From: Sphingobacterium chuzhouense | GTDB lineage: Bacteria > Bacteroidota > Bacteroidia > Sphingobacteriales > Sphingobacteriaceae | Length of the DNA: 64,000 bases | Direction of reading: 5' to 3' | NCBI RefSeq assembly: GCF_014692525.1 | Contig: NZ_JACNYL010000003.1 | Span: 496,001-560,000 of the forward strand | In this document: positions 44,640 through 53,852 of the stretch, in pieces | Layout: every line of letters starts with the position of its first letter | Numbering within the stretch: position 1 is the stretch's first letter | The notes under the pieces: generated by a model | What the model was told of the DNA's origin: nothing | Seen by the model: the letters and a program-made list of their open reading frames with translations, nothing else | Database searches by the model: none | Translations under genes and position numbers: made by a program

Positions 44640-46172
44640 CTATTTTCTTTTTTTCTTAACATTATCGCCACTTATTTGCTCTCCGTCACCAAACTCTTTC
44701 TTGACATAATTGATAATAGCTGCCAATTCCTCATCCTTTAAAAAGGAGAAGCTGGCCATACCCTGTTCGTAGAAGACGCCATCTATCGTATCCTTACCTT
44801 TGCTACCGTTTAACAAGATATCGATAAAAGCATCGTTGTCCTGTACCCTCGCAGCATTCTTCAGAGGGGGAAAAGTACCCTTAACCCCAAGACCATCTTC
44901 TTTATGACATGAAGCACAAAAGCTGGCGTAAAGCTGTTTTCCATTATGCTTTTTAGATTCGGTTTCTAGGACATCTTCCTTCAGATAATTATCCGGCGTC
45001 TCCGTAGTTCTTCTTAGTCTTAGTATCCTATCGTCGGTCGGCAGCGGAAATCCCGGCTGTGGGTTCCAATCTCTATTGCTGGTTGACAAATAGATATCGC
45101 CATTAGGTGTCACCAACACGGCTCGCATTCTTCCATATTTTTTAGAAAAATACACCTTCTCCCGTTTCACTTGTTGATTTTTATCATCCAAATGCAGTAC
45201 CCTTAATGATTGCGATTTGAGCGTAACGAGCAAGAGTGTGTTCTCCCATTCCGGAATATCGCTTTCTCCGTAATATGCTAAACCGGCGGGTGCTACCACA
45301 GGTGTCCACGACCAAATAGGTTCTGTTCGTGAGGAGTGCTTAGCTATTTCTATCTCATCAGGTGTATCGTGCATACCCTCTATAGCGGGCCAGCCATAAT
45401 TGTTCAACGGTTTGATCAGATTGATCTCGTCTTCAATCGCGTCACCATGTTCAGATGTAAATATATTCCCTCGATCATCTATGGTTAACCCCTGCATATT
45501 ACGAAATCCCCAAGCATACACAAAGCTGTTTGGTATAGGATTATCGGGGGGAATTTCGCCGTTTATCGTCATCCTCAGAATCTTACCATTCAATGTAGTT
45601 GAATCTTGCGCTTCTGTATTATCTGCCACATCACCCGTTGCCCAATATAGCATATTTTTGCTGTCCAGCATTAGTCTGGCGCCATTATGTCCGTTTGCAC
45701 CTCTGACCGTCAACAGATCGACCGGGTTAATCAATGTATCTTTTTGATAAGTGTATCGCACCAATTTAGAAATGATACGATCATTCTCTTTAGCCGTATA
45801 GTTAATAATAACATAGGGATTATCTTTTACATCTTTCTGTACGACAATATCCAGTAAACCCGGAGTTGTCCTTGTAAATACATCCGGCACACGCAGGAGT
45901 GTAGAAACTTGACCGGTCGACAGATCTAGTTGTTTAACATTTCCGATAATTTCCGTAAACAAAATTTTATTATCAAAAAATGTCATTCCCCACGGCACCT
46001 GCAAACTATCTGCTACCGTAGCTACCTCCAAAAATGAATCATCAAGTTTGACATAGTCGAGCACTTCTGTGACATAATCATGTGGATGTCGATTACATGA
46101 CTGGCATGACATCATACATAACCACGCCGATATCCCCATTACCCAAAACACGAGCTTTCTTTTTCCAGACAT
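44640..46172 (-). CDS. PQQ-dependent sugar dehydrogenase fused to cytochrome c, lipoprotein
   Basis: A 510-residue two-domain protein. After a lipoprotein signal (SGKRKLVFW..., lipobox ending MMSC) comes a six-bladed propeller of the glucose/sorbosone dehydrogenase family (about 40-390): VPWGMTF, GHNGARLMLD, WGFRNMQGL, SEHGDAIEDEINLI and YGWP. This is the soluble PQQ-glucose dehydrogenase pattern. A class I cytochrome c follows, with heme site CASCH (about residue 425) and a likely axial Met in EQGMASFSF. It would oxidise a sugar outside the cytoplasm and pass electrons through its own heme. Starts at 46214 and 46172 are possible; the latter gives a normal signal peptide. Confidence 0.9.
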   Translation of the reverse strand: MSGKRKLVFWVMGISAWLCMMSCQSCNRHPHDYVTEVLDYVKLDDSFLEVATVADSLQVPWGMTFFDNKILFTEIIGNVKQLDLSTGQVSTLLRVPDVFTRTTPGLLDIVVQKDVKDNPYVIINYTAKENDRIISKLVRYTYQKDTLINPVDLLTVRGANGHNGARLMLDSKNMLYWATGDVADNTEAQDSTTLNGKILRMTINGEIPPDNPIPNSFVYAWGFRNMQGLTIDDRGNIFTSEHGDAIEDEINLIKPLNNYGWPAIEGMHDTPDEIEIAKHSSRTEPIWSWTPVVAPAGLAYYGESDIPEWENTLLLVTLKSQSLRVLHLDDKNQQVKREKVYFSKKYGRMRAVLVTPNGDIYLSTSNRDWNPQPGFPLPTDDRILRLRRTTETPDNYLKEDVLETESKKHNGKQLYASFCASCHKEDGLGVKGTFPPLKNAARVQDNDAFIDILLNGSKGKDTIDGVFYEQGMASFSFLKDEELAAIINYVKKEFGDGEQISGDNVKKKRK

Positions 46173-46207
46173 TATAGCTTCCTTTCGAGATCCTCCATAT
46201 ATTATTA

Positions 46208-47932
46208 TCACCAACCTGGATTTTGTGTCAGGTTTTCTGGATTTAAAACAATCTGGCTTTCGGGAATAGGATCCAGGTAATCCCTGTTCAATTTAAAGCC
46301 GTACCCTGACGGCATCGCTTTTTGATAAGGATCCATAAATCCATTTTCGTCTTCATGAAAGGGATTCTTTGTGATTTGGCTTGCTTTAAATCCTTTGGGC
46401 CTTTTTCCAACGATCAATTCATCTGCTGCAGCCCAACGTGCTATATCATCCCATCTAAAACCTTCTCCAATCAACTCTATCCGGCGCTCCCTGCGGATTT
46501 CGTTAATTAAAGGCGTTAGCGCCGGAAAATCCCAATCGGGATCCGTTGCGATTGATTCTATATTGATTTTCGGCATTCCCACACGATCACGAAGGAGCTT
46601 AACAGTCTTATCGATATCGCCTTGTGTAATATCACCCAATTCCGCTTTTGCTTCGATATAATTTAGCAATACTTCCGCATACCGAAAGAGAATAGATGGT
46701 TCCTCTCCATATTGCTGTACATGATAGGTGACCTGTGGATCATATCCTTTTTGGATCATGTAACCTGTTGGAGCGTTGAGGTCAGCATTATCATTCAACC
46801 TCGAAAATACAGAAGACCAATTTTCTACGTTTCCGTTAGCCTGTATTTTCCATACTTGATCGGGAGAAGCGACCGTCTGTCTAAACCTAGGATCTCTGTT
46901 TTCCATTTCCTGTACGATGGTTGTATATCCTTGAAAGAGTGGGTTTCCTGTAATTGCCCGCCCATCGGTACAAAGATAATCGTCGATAACACTTTTGGAA
47001 ATAGAGCGTCCAAGTGGTTGCGACATCCTAAAGTTCCTGTCATTGGTAAATGCCCCATCTCCCCGGGAGAGATTATTGTCATATTTACGCCAGAACATGA
47101 CTTCACTATTGGCTGAATAATCTCGTTGGATAAAGAGATTTCTATAGTCTTCATCTGGATTATTGTTATTATATATTGCATACAGCCCCGACTCCATAAT
47201 TTGCTCGGCAGCTTCTACTGCTTTCGAAAGGTATTTATTCGGATCCGCATTTTCGACTCCAAATGGTGTACCATTATGATATTTCTGCCATGTACCTTCA
47301 TACAACGCCACACGGCTTTGCATCAGCAATGCAATCCATTTATTGATACGCTCATATCCGTTGGTCTTGTCTGCTGTCAGATACATGGCGGCTGTATCTA
47401 GACAACTGATGATGCGATCTGCCACAATCTGTCTGGGTGTGCGTGGATTGTATAGTTCAGGAGAAGATGTACCTAAATCTATATCCAACCATTGGATATC
47501 GCCATAACTTTTCAGTAGATTAAAATAGGTAACCGCCTTAAAATAGTAGGCTTCACCTACATATTGCTTATAACTGTCAAATTCGTGAAATTCTTCAATT
47601 TTTTTATAATGTGTCATAAAATAATTGACGCTCCGCACGTTTCCAAACCCAATGCTCCCTGTGGTCACGACCGGTCTTGTACCTTGTAAACGCGTATTTA
47701 CGGTAGGCCCTACCAAGTCATCACTATCATAATCGTTTCCATGGTTAGCATACTTAGGAAAAAAAGTCGTGTTATAATATTGATTTACATACGTTTCCAA
47801 ATCTTTAGGTTTTTCAAAAAACCTATCAGATGCTACTTGATCTAATGGAGGACGATCTAAAAAGTCGTCATTGCAAGCCATTAAGAAAAACAAGGGAATC
47901 AGTCCTATTATTATTAAATTTTTCATAATCAC
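46208..47932 (-). CDS. SusD/RagB family substrate-binding lipoprotein (locus 2)
   Basis: A 574-residue surface lipoprotein, lipobox LMAC (Cys20) followed by the typical NDDFLDRPPLDQ. The helical core is GEAYYFKAVTYFNLLKSYGDIQW, and the C-terminus carries VKLLRDRVGMP, INEIRRERRIELIGEGFRWDDIARW and the closing NPENLTQNPGW. It starts two bases after susC and forms the lid of that transporter. Ligand unknown. Confidence 0.95.
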   Translation of the reverse strand: MIMKNLIIIGLIPLFFLMACNDDFLDRPPLDQVASDRFFEKPKDLETYVNQYYNTTFFPKYANHGNDYDSDDLVGPTVNTRLQGTRPVVTTGSIGFGNVRSVNYFMTHYKKIEEFHEFDSYKQYVGEAYYFKAVTYFNLLKSYGDIQWLDIDLGTSSPELYNPRTPRQIVADRIISCLDTAAMYLTADKTNGYERINKWIALLMQSRVALYEGTWQKYHNGTPFGVENADPNKYLSKAVEAAEQIMESGLYAIYNNNNPDEDYRNLFIQRDYSANSEVMFWRKYDNNLSRGDGAFTNDRNFRMSQPLGRSISKSVIDDYLCTDGRAITGNPLFQGYTTIVQEMENRDPRFRQTVASPDQVWKIQANGNVENWSSVFSRLNDNADLNAPTGYMIQKGYDPQVTYHVQQYGEEPSILFRYAEVLLNYIEAKAELGDITQGDIDKTVKLLRDRVGMPKINIESIATDPDWDFPALTPLINEIRRERRIELIGEGFRWDDIARWAAADELIVGKRPKGFKASQITKNPFHEDENGFMDPYQKAMPSGYGFKLNRDYLDPIPESQIVLNPENLTQNPGW

Positions 47933-47934
47933 AA

Positions 47935-50900
47935 TTATTTTAGTGTGAGATTAAGACCAAAAGAAAACACCTTACTCATTGGGTATATCACGCCGTTAGT
48001 GAGATATCCGTCTTCCCGGCTATCCGAGGCAATCGCTGTCTCCGGGTCAAACACTTTCGGCAGACTTGAAAAGGTCAATAAATTCTCTCCTGAGAAATAA
48101 ACACGTGCTTTACTAAATATGTTCCCTACCGCAGAAGACGGCAGCGTGTAACCGACTTGTACATTTTTGAGGCGTATAAATCCCGCATTCTGTAAATAGC
48201 GTGTCTGCACCTGTCTATTCTTATTTGTTTCTGCCGTAAAATAAGGTTTAGGTAGGTAAGCTCCTGTATTTGGTCCTAAGATGTTGGGCTCATCCGCTGG
48301 TCGCCAATAATCTAGTGCTGGCGAATCCTTGTAAAGACCCGAACCGGCCCAAGCACTTGTCAGACCCCAGAACAACGGTGAAGTCGTTTCCGGATAAAAT
48401 TCCCGTTTTAGAATACCTTGCCAGAACATATTGAAGTCAATACCTTTCCAGCTGGCACCTGCGTTGATACCGATGTTATAACGCGGACTGGTATTCCCGA
48501 TCACTTTCAAATCACCATGACTATCCAATGTGCGATTTCCTTCATCAATAACATTATCATCGTTCTGATTTACGTATTTGATATCCCCCGGTTCCCAATT
48601 CGCATGGTATCGCTGTTGCATCTCCGACACAGCCTGCGCTTCTTCGGCCGTTTGGATAATCCCACCGGTCTCAAATCCCCAGATTTCACCATATTCTTTT
48701 CCAGCATACCAACCATCTATTCTATTTGTAGGATTCCAGTATCTCGTTATCATTGTTCTGCTATCTCCTAATGCCAGTTTGACGTTATAGCTAAAATCTT
48801 GCGATATTTGGTCATTCCAGTTAACAACCAACTCAAATCCCTTTGTGGATAAATCCGCATTGTTCGTAATTGGTGTGGTTGCGCCCAACACATAGGGCAA
48901 TTCATAAGCAGCACCCCACATATCTAGCGTCTTCCGATTATACCAATCAAAGGTAATTCCTAGACGGGAGTTAAGGAGATTCATTTCCATCCCTACATTA
49001 AATGTATTAATTGTTTCCCAGGTCATATTATCACTCACTAAAACAGGTGCAGTGGCATACGGCGGTCGCAGGTTTCCCATAATCCAGGGTGCTTCGGGAT
49101 ATACATTCAGCTTATCATAAAACCAATAGGGCTCTGCGGCGCTCGGGTCAATATTTTGGTTGCCTAATGAGCCGTAAGACGTTCTTAGTTTAAGGTAGTT
49201 GATATAGGGCTGTACAGATTCCCAAAACGGTTCATTAGATATGGTATACCCCACAGATGCCGAAGGAAAGAATCCGAAACGGTTTTCTTTTGGAAACCGC
49301 GAAGAGCCACTGTAACGCCCACTTATTTCGACTAGATACTTTTCTTGATAATTATAATTCAATCGACCAAAAGCACCTCTGGTTGCCCAGTGTGACATAT
49401 TATCTGTTGCAATTACACCTCCCAAAGATGTTCTAATGGAAGGATAATCGTCCACTACCGGCGATGTTCCTGTAGCCGTTAATCCCGTTGTCAATGCTTC
49501 TTCCTGCTCGAAACCCAACATAATATTAAAAAAATGATCGTCTATTTGCGATTCATAAGATGTCACCGCACTGAGCAGTTTATAAACTCTTTCTGAATAA
49601 TTTGATATATAGGTAGATTCCGGTTTTCCAATATTACCCACCGAACCATCTCCCAGTTCTACCATAACCGGTTTGGGATTAGCTTCTGCCTTTGTATTCC
49701 GGATGTTATAATTATAATTGAGTGTGGTTCTCCAGCCCTTGATAGGTTCGATTTCGGCTCCAATATTGGCTAAAAAATCTGCTCGCTTATTTCTGTCCCG
49801 TCCAGAATCTTGTAATAAGCGTACCAATGGACTTTGAACCGTACCATTGATATTATAATGTGGCATCATTGGGGCAAACATCAACATCTCACGAAACGTG
49901 TGCTCCCGTCCCACCGTCGTTTCTCCCATCGGATAATCGGTATCGGATGATGCCCATTTCAAACTGGAATTTAGCCGTAACCAATCCGTCACTTCCGTCG
50001 ACACATTAGACAAAAGGTTATATCGTTGATAATGATCGCGGCCAAACGCATAGGTCCCGTTCTGTCTGGAATAACCAGCAGACAGAAAATATTGCGTACG
50101 TTCTGATCCGCCCGAGACGTTTAAACTATGCTTGTGGCTAAGTTCATTGTTCCCCATCAAAATATGTGGCCAGTCATTGTTCGCATTCCCATTACGTCTA
50201 CCGGCCCAGATATTGTCAATCGGATTCTCCGGATCGTATTCATAAGGAAAAGTACCATCAATATAACCTTTTATTCTTTCCATCTGTTCATCAGAATAAA
50301 CAGGGGCAAGTCCTGCATTGGCATTTGCCTGGTTATAGGCGGTTGCCCAGGTATACGAGTCGATAAAATGTGGTAAACGGAGAAGCGAGGATAGCGAGAG
50401 ATTATTAGAATAATCAACTTTCACACCTTCCGTCTTGCTTCCTTTTTTTGTCGTGATAAGAATTACACCATAAGGAGCGCGTGAGCCATATACTGCCGAG
50501 GCCGAAGCATCTTTAAGTACAGACACGCTTTCTATCGTTTCGGGATCTACGCTGTTGATATCTACCTCTACTCCATCTACCAATACAAGAGGGGCACTAC
50601 CTCCATTTAATGACCCTACACCTCGAATATTCCAACCACTTGCTGCTCCCGGCTCACCGCCCCGCATGCCCATATTAATATTCATATTCGGTGATGCCCC
50701 TTTAATAAGGTCAGCCACGTTCGCAGACGGACGGTTAGCCAACGCGTCGCCTGAAACCACGTCAACAGCTGCTGTCATATGAGCACGTTTCTGTGTACCA
50801 TAGCCAACAACCACTACCTCTTCCAACGTCGAGTCCTGTCCTTCCAAAACTATATCGAAGGACGTTTTATTGCCAACACTCATTTTTTGAGTTACGTACC

Positions 50901-51255
50901 CGATATAAGATATGACTAAAACATCGGAAGAACTCAATCCCGACGCCGACAGGTTGAAAACTCCGTTTTCGTCTGTAGAGACACTTGATTGTGTCCTAAC
51001 AAGGGTCACCGTTGCTCCTACAATAGGCTCCCCATTTGCATTACGTACGGAACCTTTTATCTCACTTTGATTATACGGGCTGGTATTTAGCATCATTCCT
51101 TCATCCAGCTCAGATGAGTAAGCTGCTGCATAACCGCTTCCTATAAAGAATGCAGTTATTCCTATCCCGCATATCCTGACCAAAGGATATAGTCGTCCCC
51201 GTTTTTGCATTCTACCCCTAGGATAAAATAAAAAAGAGTTGTTCTTTGTCACCAT
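47935..51255 (-). CDS. SusC/RagA family TonB-dependent transporter (locus 2)
   Basis: A 1,106-residue outer-membrane transporter. After the signal, a carboxypeptidase-regulatory-like domain (IKGSVRNANGEPIVGATV, about 64-145) leads to the SusC signature LEEVVVVGYGTQKRAHMTAAVDVV, the plug and the barrel. Unlike the first locus, there is no STN domain, so it is not wired to an ECF sigma/anti-sigma pair. A LacI-type operator upstream indicates repressor control instead. The next ATG (51210) gives a more usual signal start (MQKRGRLYPLVRICGIG). It heads an operon of seven genes with gaps of 0-36 bp. Confidence 0.96.
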   Translation of the reverse strand: MVTKNNSFLFYPRGRMQKRGRLYPLVRICGIGITAFFIGSGYAAAYSSELDEGMMLNTSPYNQSEIKGSVRNANGEPIVGATVTLVRTQSSVSTDENGVFNLSASGLSSSDVLVISYIGYVTQKMSVGNKTSFDIVLEGQDSTLEEVVVVGYGTQKRAHMTAAVDVVSGDALANRPSANVADLIKGASPNMNINMGMRGGEPGAASGWNIRGVGSLNGGSAPLVLVDGVEVDINSVDPETIESVSVLKDASASAVYGSRAPYGVILITTKKGSKTEGVKVDYSNNLSLSSLLRLPHFIDSYTWATAYNQANANAGLAPVYSDEQMERIKGYIDGTFPYEYDPENPIDNIWAGRRNGNANNDWPHILMGNNELSHKHSLNVSGGSERTQYFLSAGYSRQNGTYAFGRDHYQRYNLLSNVSTEVTDWLRLNSSLKWASSDTDYPMGETTVGREHTFREMLMFAPMMPHYNINGTVQSPLVRLLQDSGRDRNKRADFLANIGAEIEPIKGWRTTLNYNYNIRNTKAEANPKPVMVELGDGSVGNIGKPESTYISNYSERVYKLLSAVTSYESQIDDHFFNIMLGFEQEEALTTGLTATGTSPVVDDYPSIRTSLGGVIATDNMSHWATRGAFGRLNYNYQEKYLVEISGRYSGSSRFPKENRFGFFPSASVGYTISNEPFWESVQPYINYLKLRTSYGSLGNQNIDPSAAEPYWFYDKLNVYPEAPWIMGNLRPPYATAPVLVSDNMTWETINTFNVGMEMNLLNSRLGITFDWYNRKTLDMWGAAYELPYVLGATTPITNNADLSTKGFELVVNWNDQISQDFSYNVKLALGDSRTMITRYWNPTNRIDGWYAGKEYGEIWGFETGGIIQTAEEAQAVSEMQQRYHANWEPGDIKYVNQNDDNVIDEGNRTLDSHGDLKVIGNTSPRYNIGINAGASWKGIDFNMFWQGILKREFYPETTSPLFWGLTSAWAGSGLYKDSPALDYWRPADEPNILGPNTGAYLPKPYFTAETNKNRQVQTRYLQNAGFIRLKNVQVGYTLPSSAVGNIFSKARVYFSGENLLTFSSLPKVFDPETAIASDSREDGYLTNGVIYPMSKVFSFGLNLTLK

Positions 51256-51518
51256 AATTAGTCTTATAATTTTAACTCCGCTGTATTTTAATTTGATGTT
51301 CTATTTTATACAATTTATAGTTATTTAGATATTTTCTCGTTAACGTTACCGAAAACTATGCTAAAAAAAGGCAACATGCCTTATTAGTTAAAAAAGTAAC
51401 TGTAAATTTTCTATGGAAATTCTTTTCATCACGTTAGTCTTTGTATAATATCAACTAATTTATTGCTTATAATATGATCCAAGGTAGAATATAAACATTA
51501 AAAAAACAAATATTTTTT
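51256..51518. other. 263-bp regulatory gap upstream of susC (locus 2)
   Basis: AT-rich region between susC and the second LacI-type gene. It holds the best candidate operator of the window (51337-51352). I saw no clear TAnnTTTG box before susC and no strong terminator after the regulator gene. Confidence 0.5.
51337..51352. promoter_or_regulatory. Candidate LacI-type operator upstream of the SusC-led operon
   Basis: TCGTTAACGTTACCGA is a 16-bp palindrome centred on CG with one mismatched pair; the minus strand reads TCGGTAACGTTAACGA. It contains the 11-mer TTCGGTAACGT that recurs at 38239 and 40060. It lies about 85-95 bp before the susC start. LacI-family operators are typically palindromes with a central CG. 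Confidence 0.6.
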
Positions 51519-52589
51519 TCAATTTTCGTAAAACATATAATTTTCAATGGTAATAATATCAATTGGCATGGGTTTAAAATTCGTGACATTCTCCTTTAGC
51601 AAAAAGAATCTATACAGGTAGTTTAACGCAAAATATCCCTGTTTATCCGGACGCTGACAGATTAAGAAATCTACAATCCCCTTTGAGAGATAGTCTACGT
51701 TGGCTTCCAAAAAGTCAAATCCTATAATATAGGGTTTCTTTATCTCCTGATGATCATGAAAAAAACGTCCTACAACAGAAACCCTGGAATTCGTAACAAA
51801 TAATACATCAGGAGTAGACTTTCTAATACTGGTCCACAACTCCTTTTCTACCTCTGTATATTCATTATAGGGAATATCGACAACTTCTATTCTAAAATTT
51901 TTATTCAGATTATTAAGATACGTTCTGTAGCCCTCAATTTTTGTATCTAAATACTTATAGTTTTCCAAGCCTTTCGCAATGTTCAAAATAAGTATCTTGG
52001 CATTCGTTCCCACTAAATAAGAAGTCAGGTTTCCCGCCAGTCTTCCCGTACTGTTCAAATCCGGGCCAATATAACCTAATGTTGATTTAGTTGGAATATC
52101 GGAATTTATATATATCGTCTGCAGTTTTTTCCGATGGCATTTTTTCACAAAAGCTTCCGTTTCTTCAATGAATATCGGCGCTATGACGACAGCATTAAAG
52201 TGAGACTTTATCGTTTTTTCCGAAACTTCTAAAAAAGTGTGAACATCCTCTTGATCATAAAGAAACACCTCGGTCTGTATACCAAAGGGTTCCAGCTCCT
52301 GTATACCTTTGCTAATACCATCTAAACACAATTGCCAATAACCTGTCTGTAAAGATGTCTTAGGTATAATAACGGAAATCTTAATATTATTTTTAACGGA
52401 TAGTGATCTCGCGTAAAGATTAGGCTGATAATTGTATTCTTTTATGATATCCTTAACCTTTTTCCGGGTTGCTTCGGAGACGTCCTTTCTATTGTTAAGT
52501 ACACGATCTACCGTTCCGATAGAAACATTGGCAAGTTTGGCAATATCTTTAATCCCAAAACGTTTTTTTTCCTTGTCATCAGACATCAT
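51519..52589 (-). CDS. LacI family transcriptional regulator (second of two paralogues)
   Basis: A 356-residue regulator with HTH/hinge FGIKDIAKLANVSIGTVDRVLNNRKDVSEATRKKV and YNYQPNLYARSLSV, then a sugar-binding-like sensor domain. Its recognition helix (VSIGTVDRVLNNR) differs from that of the first paralogue (VSIATVDRVLHNR) at only two positions, so both may read the same operator. It lies just upstream of the susC operon it probably controls. Start at 52589 or the next ATG three bases downstream. Confidence 0.9.
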   Translation of the reverse strand: MMSDDKEKKRFGIKDIAKLANVSIGTVDRVLNNRKDVSEATRKKVKDIIKEYNYQPNLYARSLSVKNNIKISVIIPKTSLQTGYWQLCLDGISKGIQELEPFGIQTEVFLYDQEDVHTFLEVSEKTIKSHFNAVVIAPIFIEETEAFVKKCHRKKLQTIYINSDIPTKSTLGYIGPDLNSTGRLAGNLTSYLVGTNAKILILNIAKGLENYKYLDTKIEGYRTYLNNLNKNFRIEVVDIPYNEYTEVEKELWTSIRKSTPDVLFVTNSRVSVVGRFFHDHQEIKKPYIIGFDFLEANVDYLSKGIVDFLICQRPDKQGYFALNYLYRFFLLKENVTNFKPMPIDIITIENYMFYEN

Positions 52590-52659
52590 ACTTCCCTAAT
52601 AAAGTTAGTCTACGATAAATTTACGTTAAATTTTCCAAATATCCATCGTCGCGCCCGAC

Positions 52660-53817
52660 CTATCGTTTCAAAAAATAATCAAAAAATAAGAATGCCTGTT
52701 CATTGGAAGTGCTATCTGGTGAATGTGCTACGCGATTTGTCATCGCTACCCGGTTTTCAAACCCCAACAATTCATTCACTGCAATAGTATGGTTCAGTGG
52801 TATCCATCTTTCCAAGGGGTCCGAAGATCCACCTGAAACCAAAAAGGGACGTGGTGCCATTAATGCATGTAACTCGTGTAGATCATATCCCTCTTCAATT
52901 AGTTTTGGATATAGCCCCTTTGCATCTGCTCCCATTCCTGTTTTTCGCCATGTGTTTTTCCAGGGTGGAGGATAATAACCAAGATACCAGGGCTCCCAAT
53001 AATTCACACCGCTTCCTTTGGTTTCGTCAAAAACAATACCTGGGTCGGACCATACCCCACAGGCGTATTTATCATATAGAGCAGAGGCAAACATCGCCCA
53101 TTTGCCACCATAAGAGTGCCCCATAATTCCGATGCGGGTTTCATCAACCTCTGGATATTTCGCCAATGCCTCCCAAGCATTCGCCCCAGCATATGCCAGC
53201 ATAGACAAGGGTTGCACTGTAGCATTATCTATTGACGGATAATAAAGCGAATAGGTTCTGTTGGCAGATGTCTCTTTCGTGCCGATGGATAATGTTACAA
53301 ACCCACGTTTTGTTAATTGCAAAGCAAAATCGCGATGTGGTTTTCCCGCACCTGTTGCTGTTTCTGGTTCATAGAAAACCGTTACCACTGCTGGTTTTTT
53401 GCCTTTTGTTTCGGGTACTAAAAGATATCCCGTTGTTTCTTCGTTCGGCAACCATTTAAAAGTCACCGTATATTGTGTGTACCCCTCTTTCTGAATAGAG
53501 TCCAATATGTTTAAGGTCTGATCTTCTATTATATCAGGCCACTCCCCCATCATGTCGTGCCATTTTTCTCTAATTTCTGTCCTCCGTTCTTCCCAATCTT
53601 CCTTTGTTTTTACTACCCTGCCATCATAAAAGTTCAAAGGGGAACGATATTCACCTAATTCTTGTTTAAATTGTTCGGGTGGTACAAAATACCGCTCTAT
53701 CTTATCCCATATTTCTTCTTTGGACACTTTCATGGTTTGTCCGTGAGTGACTAAGGTGCCTAACATAAATACTGCCGTGCTCCAAAGTGCCATATGCTTC
53801 TTTCGTCTGCTTTTCAT
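52660..53817 (-). CDS. Exported alpha/beta hydrolase, esterase/peptidase S9-like
   Basis: A 385-residue exported hydrolase. The signal follows MKSRRKKHMALW and ends near THGQ. The nucleophile elbow is GIMGHSYGGKWAM, the acid probably the Asp in GGSSDPLERW, and the base the His in VAHSPDST. The sequence WSDPGIVFDETKGSGVNYWEPWYLG between them is a distinctive insertion. Sequence pattern and neighbours suggest a carbohydrate esterase (acetyl, feruloyl or uronoyl ester), with CE15-like activity possible but unproven. The ATG at 53817 is chosen for the signal peptide; an upstream start at 53853 would touch the previous stop codon. Confidence 0.8.
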   Translation of the reverse strand: MKSRRKKHMALWSTAVFMLGTLVTHGQTMKVSKEEIWDKIERYFVPPEQFKQELGEYRSPLNFYDGRVVKTKEDWEERRTEIREKWHDMMGEWPDIIEDQTLNILDSIQKEGYTQYTVTFKWLPNEETTGYLLVPETKGKKPAVVTVFYEPETATGAGKPHRDFALQLTKRGFVTLSIGTKETSANRTYSLYYPSIDNATVQPLSMLAYAGANAWEALAKYPEVDETRIGIMGHSYGGKWAMFASALYDKYACGVWSDPGIVFDETKGSGVNYWEPWYLGYYPPPWKNTWRKTGMGADAKGLYPKLIEEGYDLHELHALMAPRPFLVSGGSSDPLERWIPLNHTIAVNELLGFENRVAMTNRVAHSPDSTSNEQAFLFFDYFLKR

Positions 53818-53852
53818 ATTAAATCGTGTGCTTTTTCTATTAAAACAAATCA

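Noticed and set aside
46825..47181. 118-residue open frame on the minus strand inside susD, and a 134-residue frame on the opposite strand
   Set aside because: Both overlap the coding frame of a well-supported SusD gene in other frames; no start context or domain supports them.
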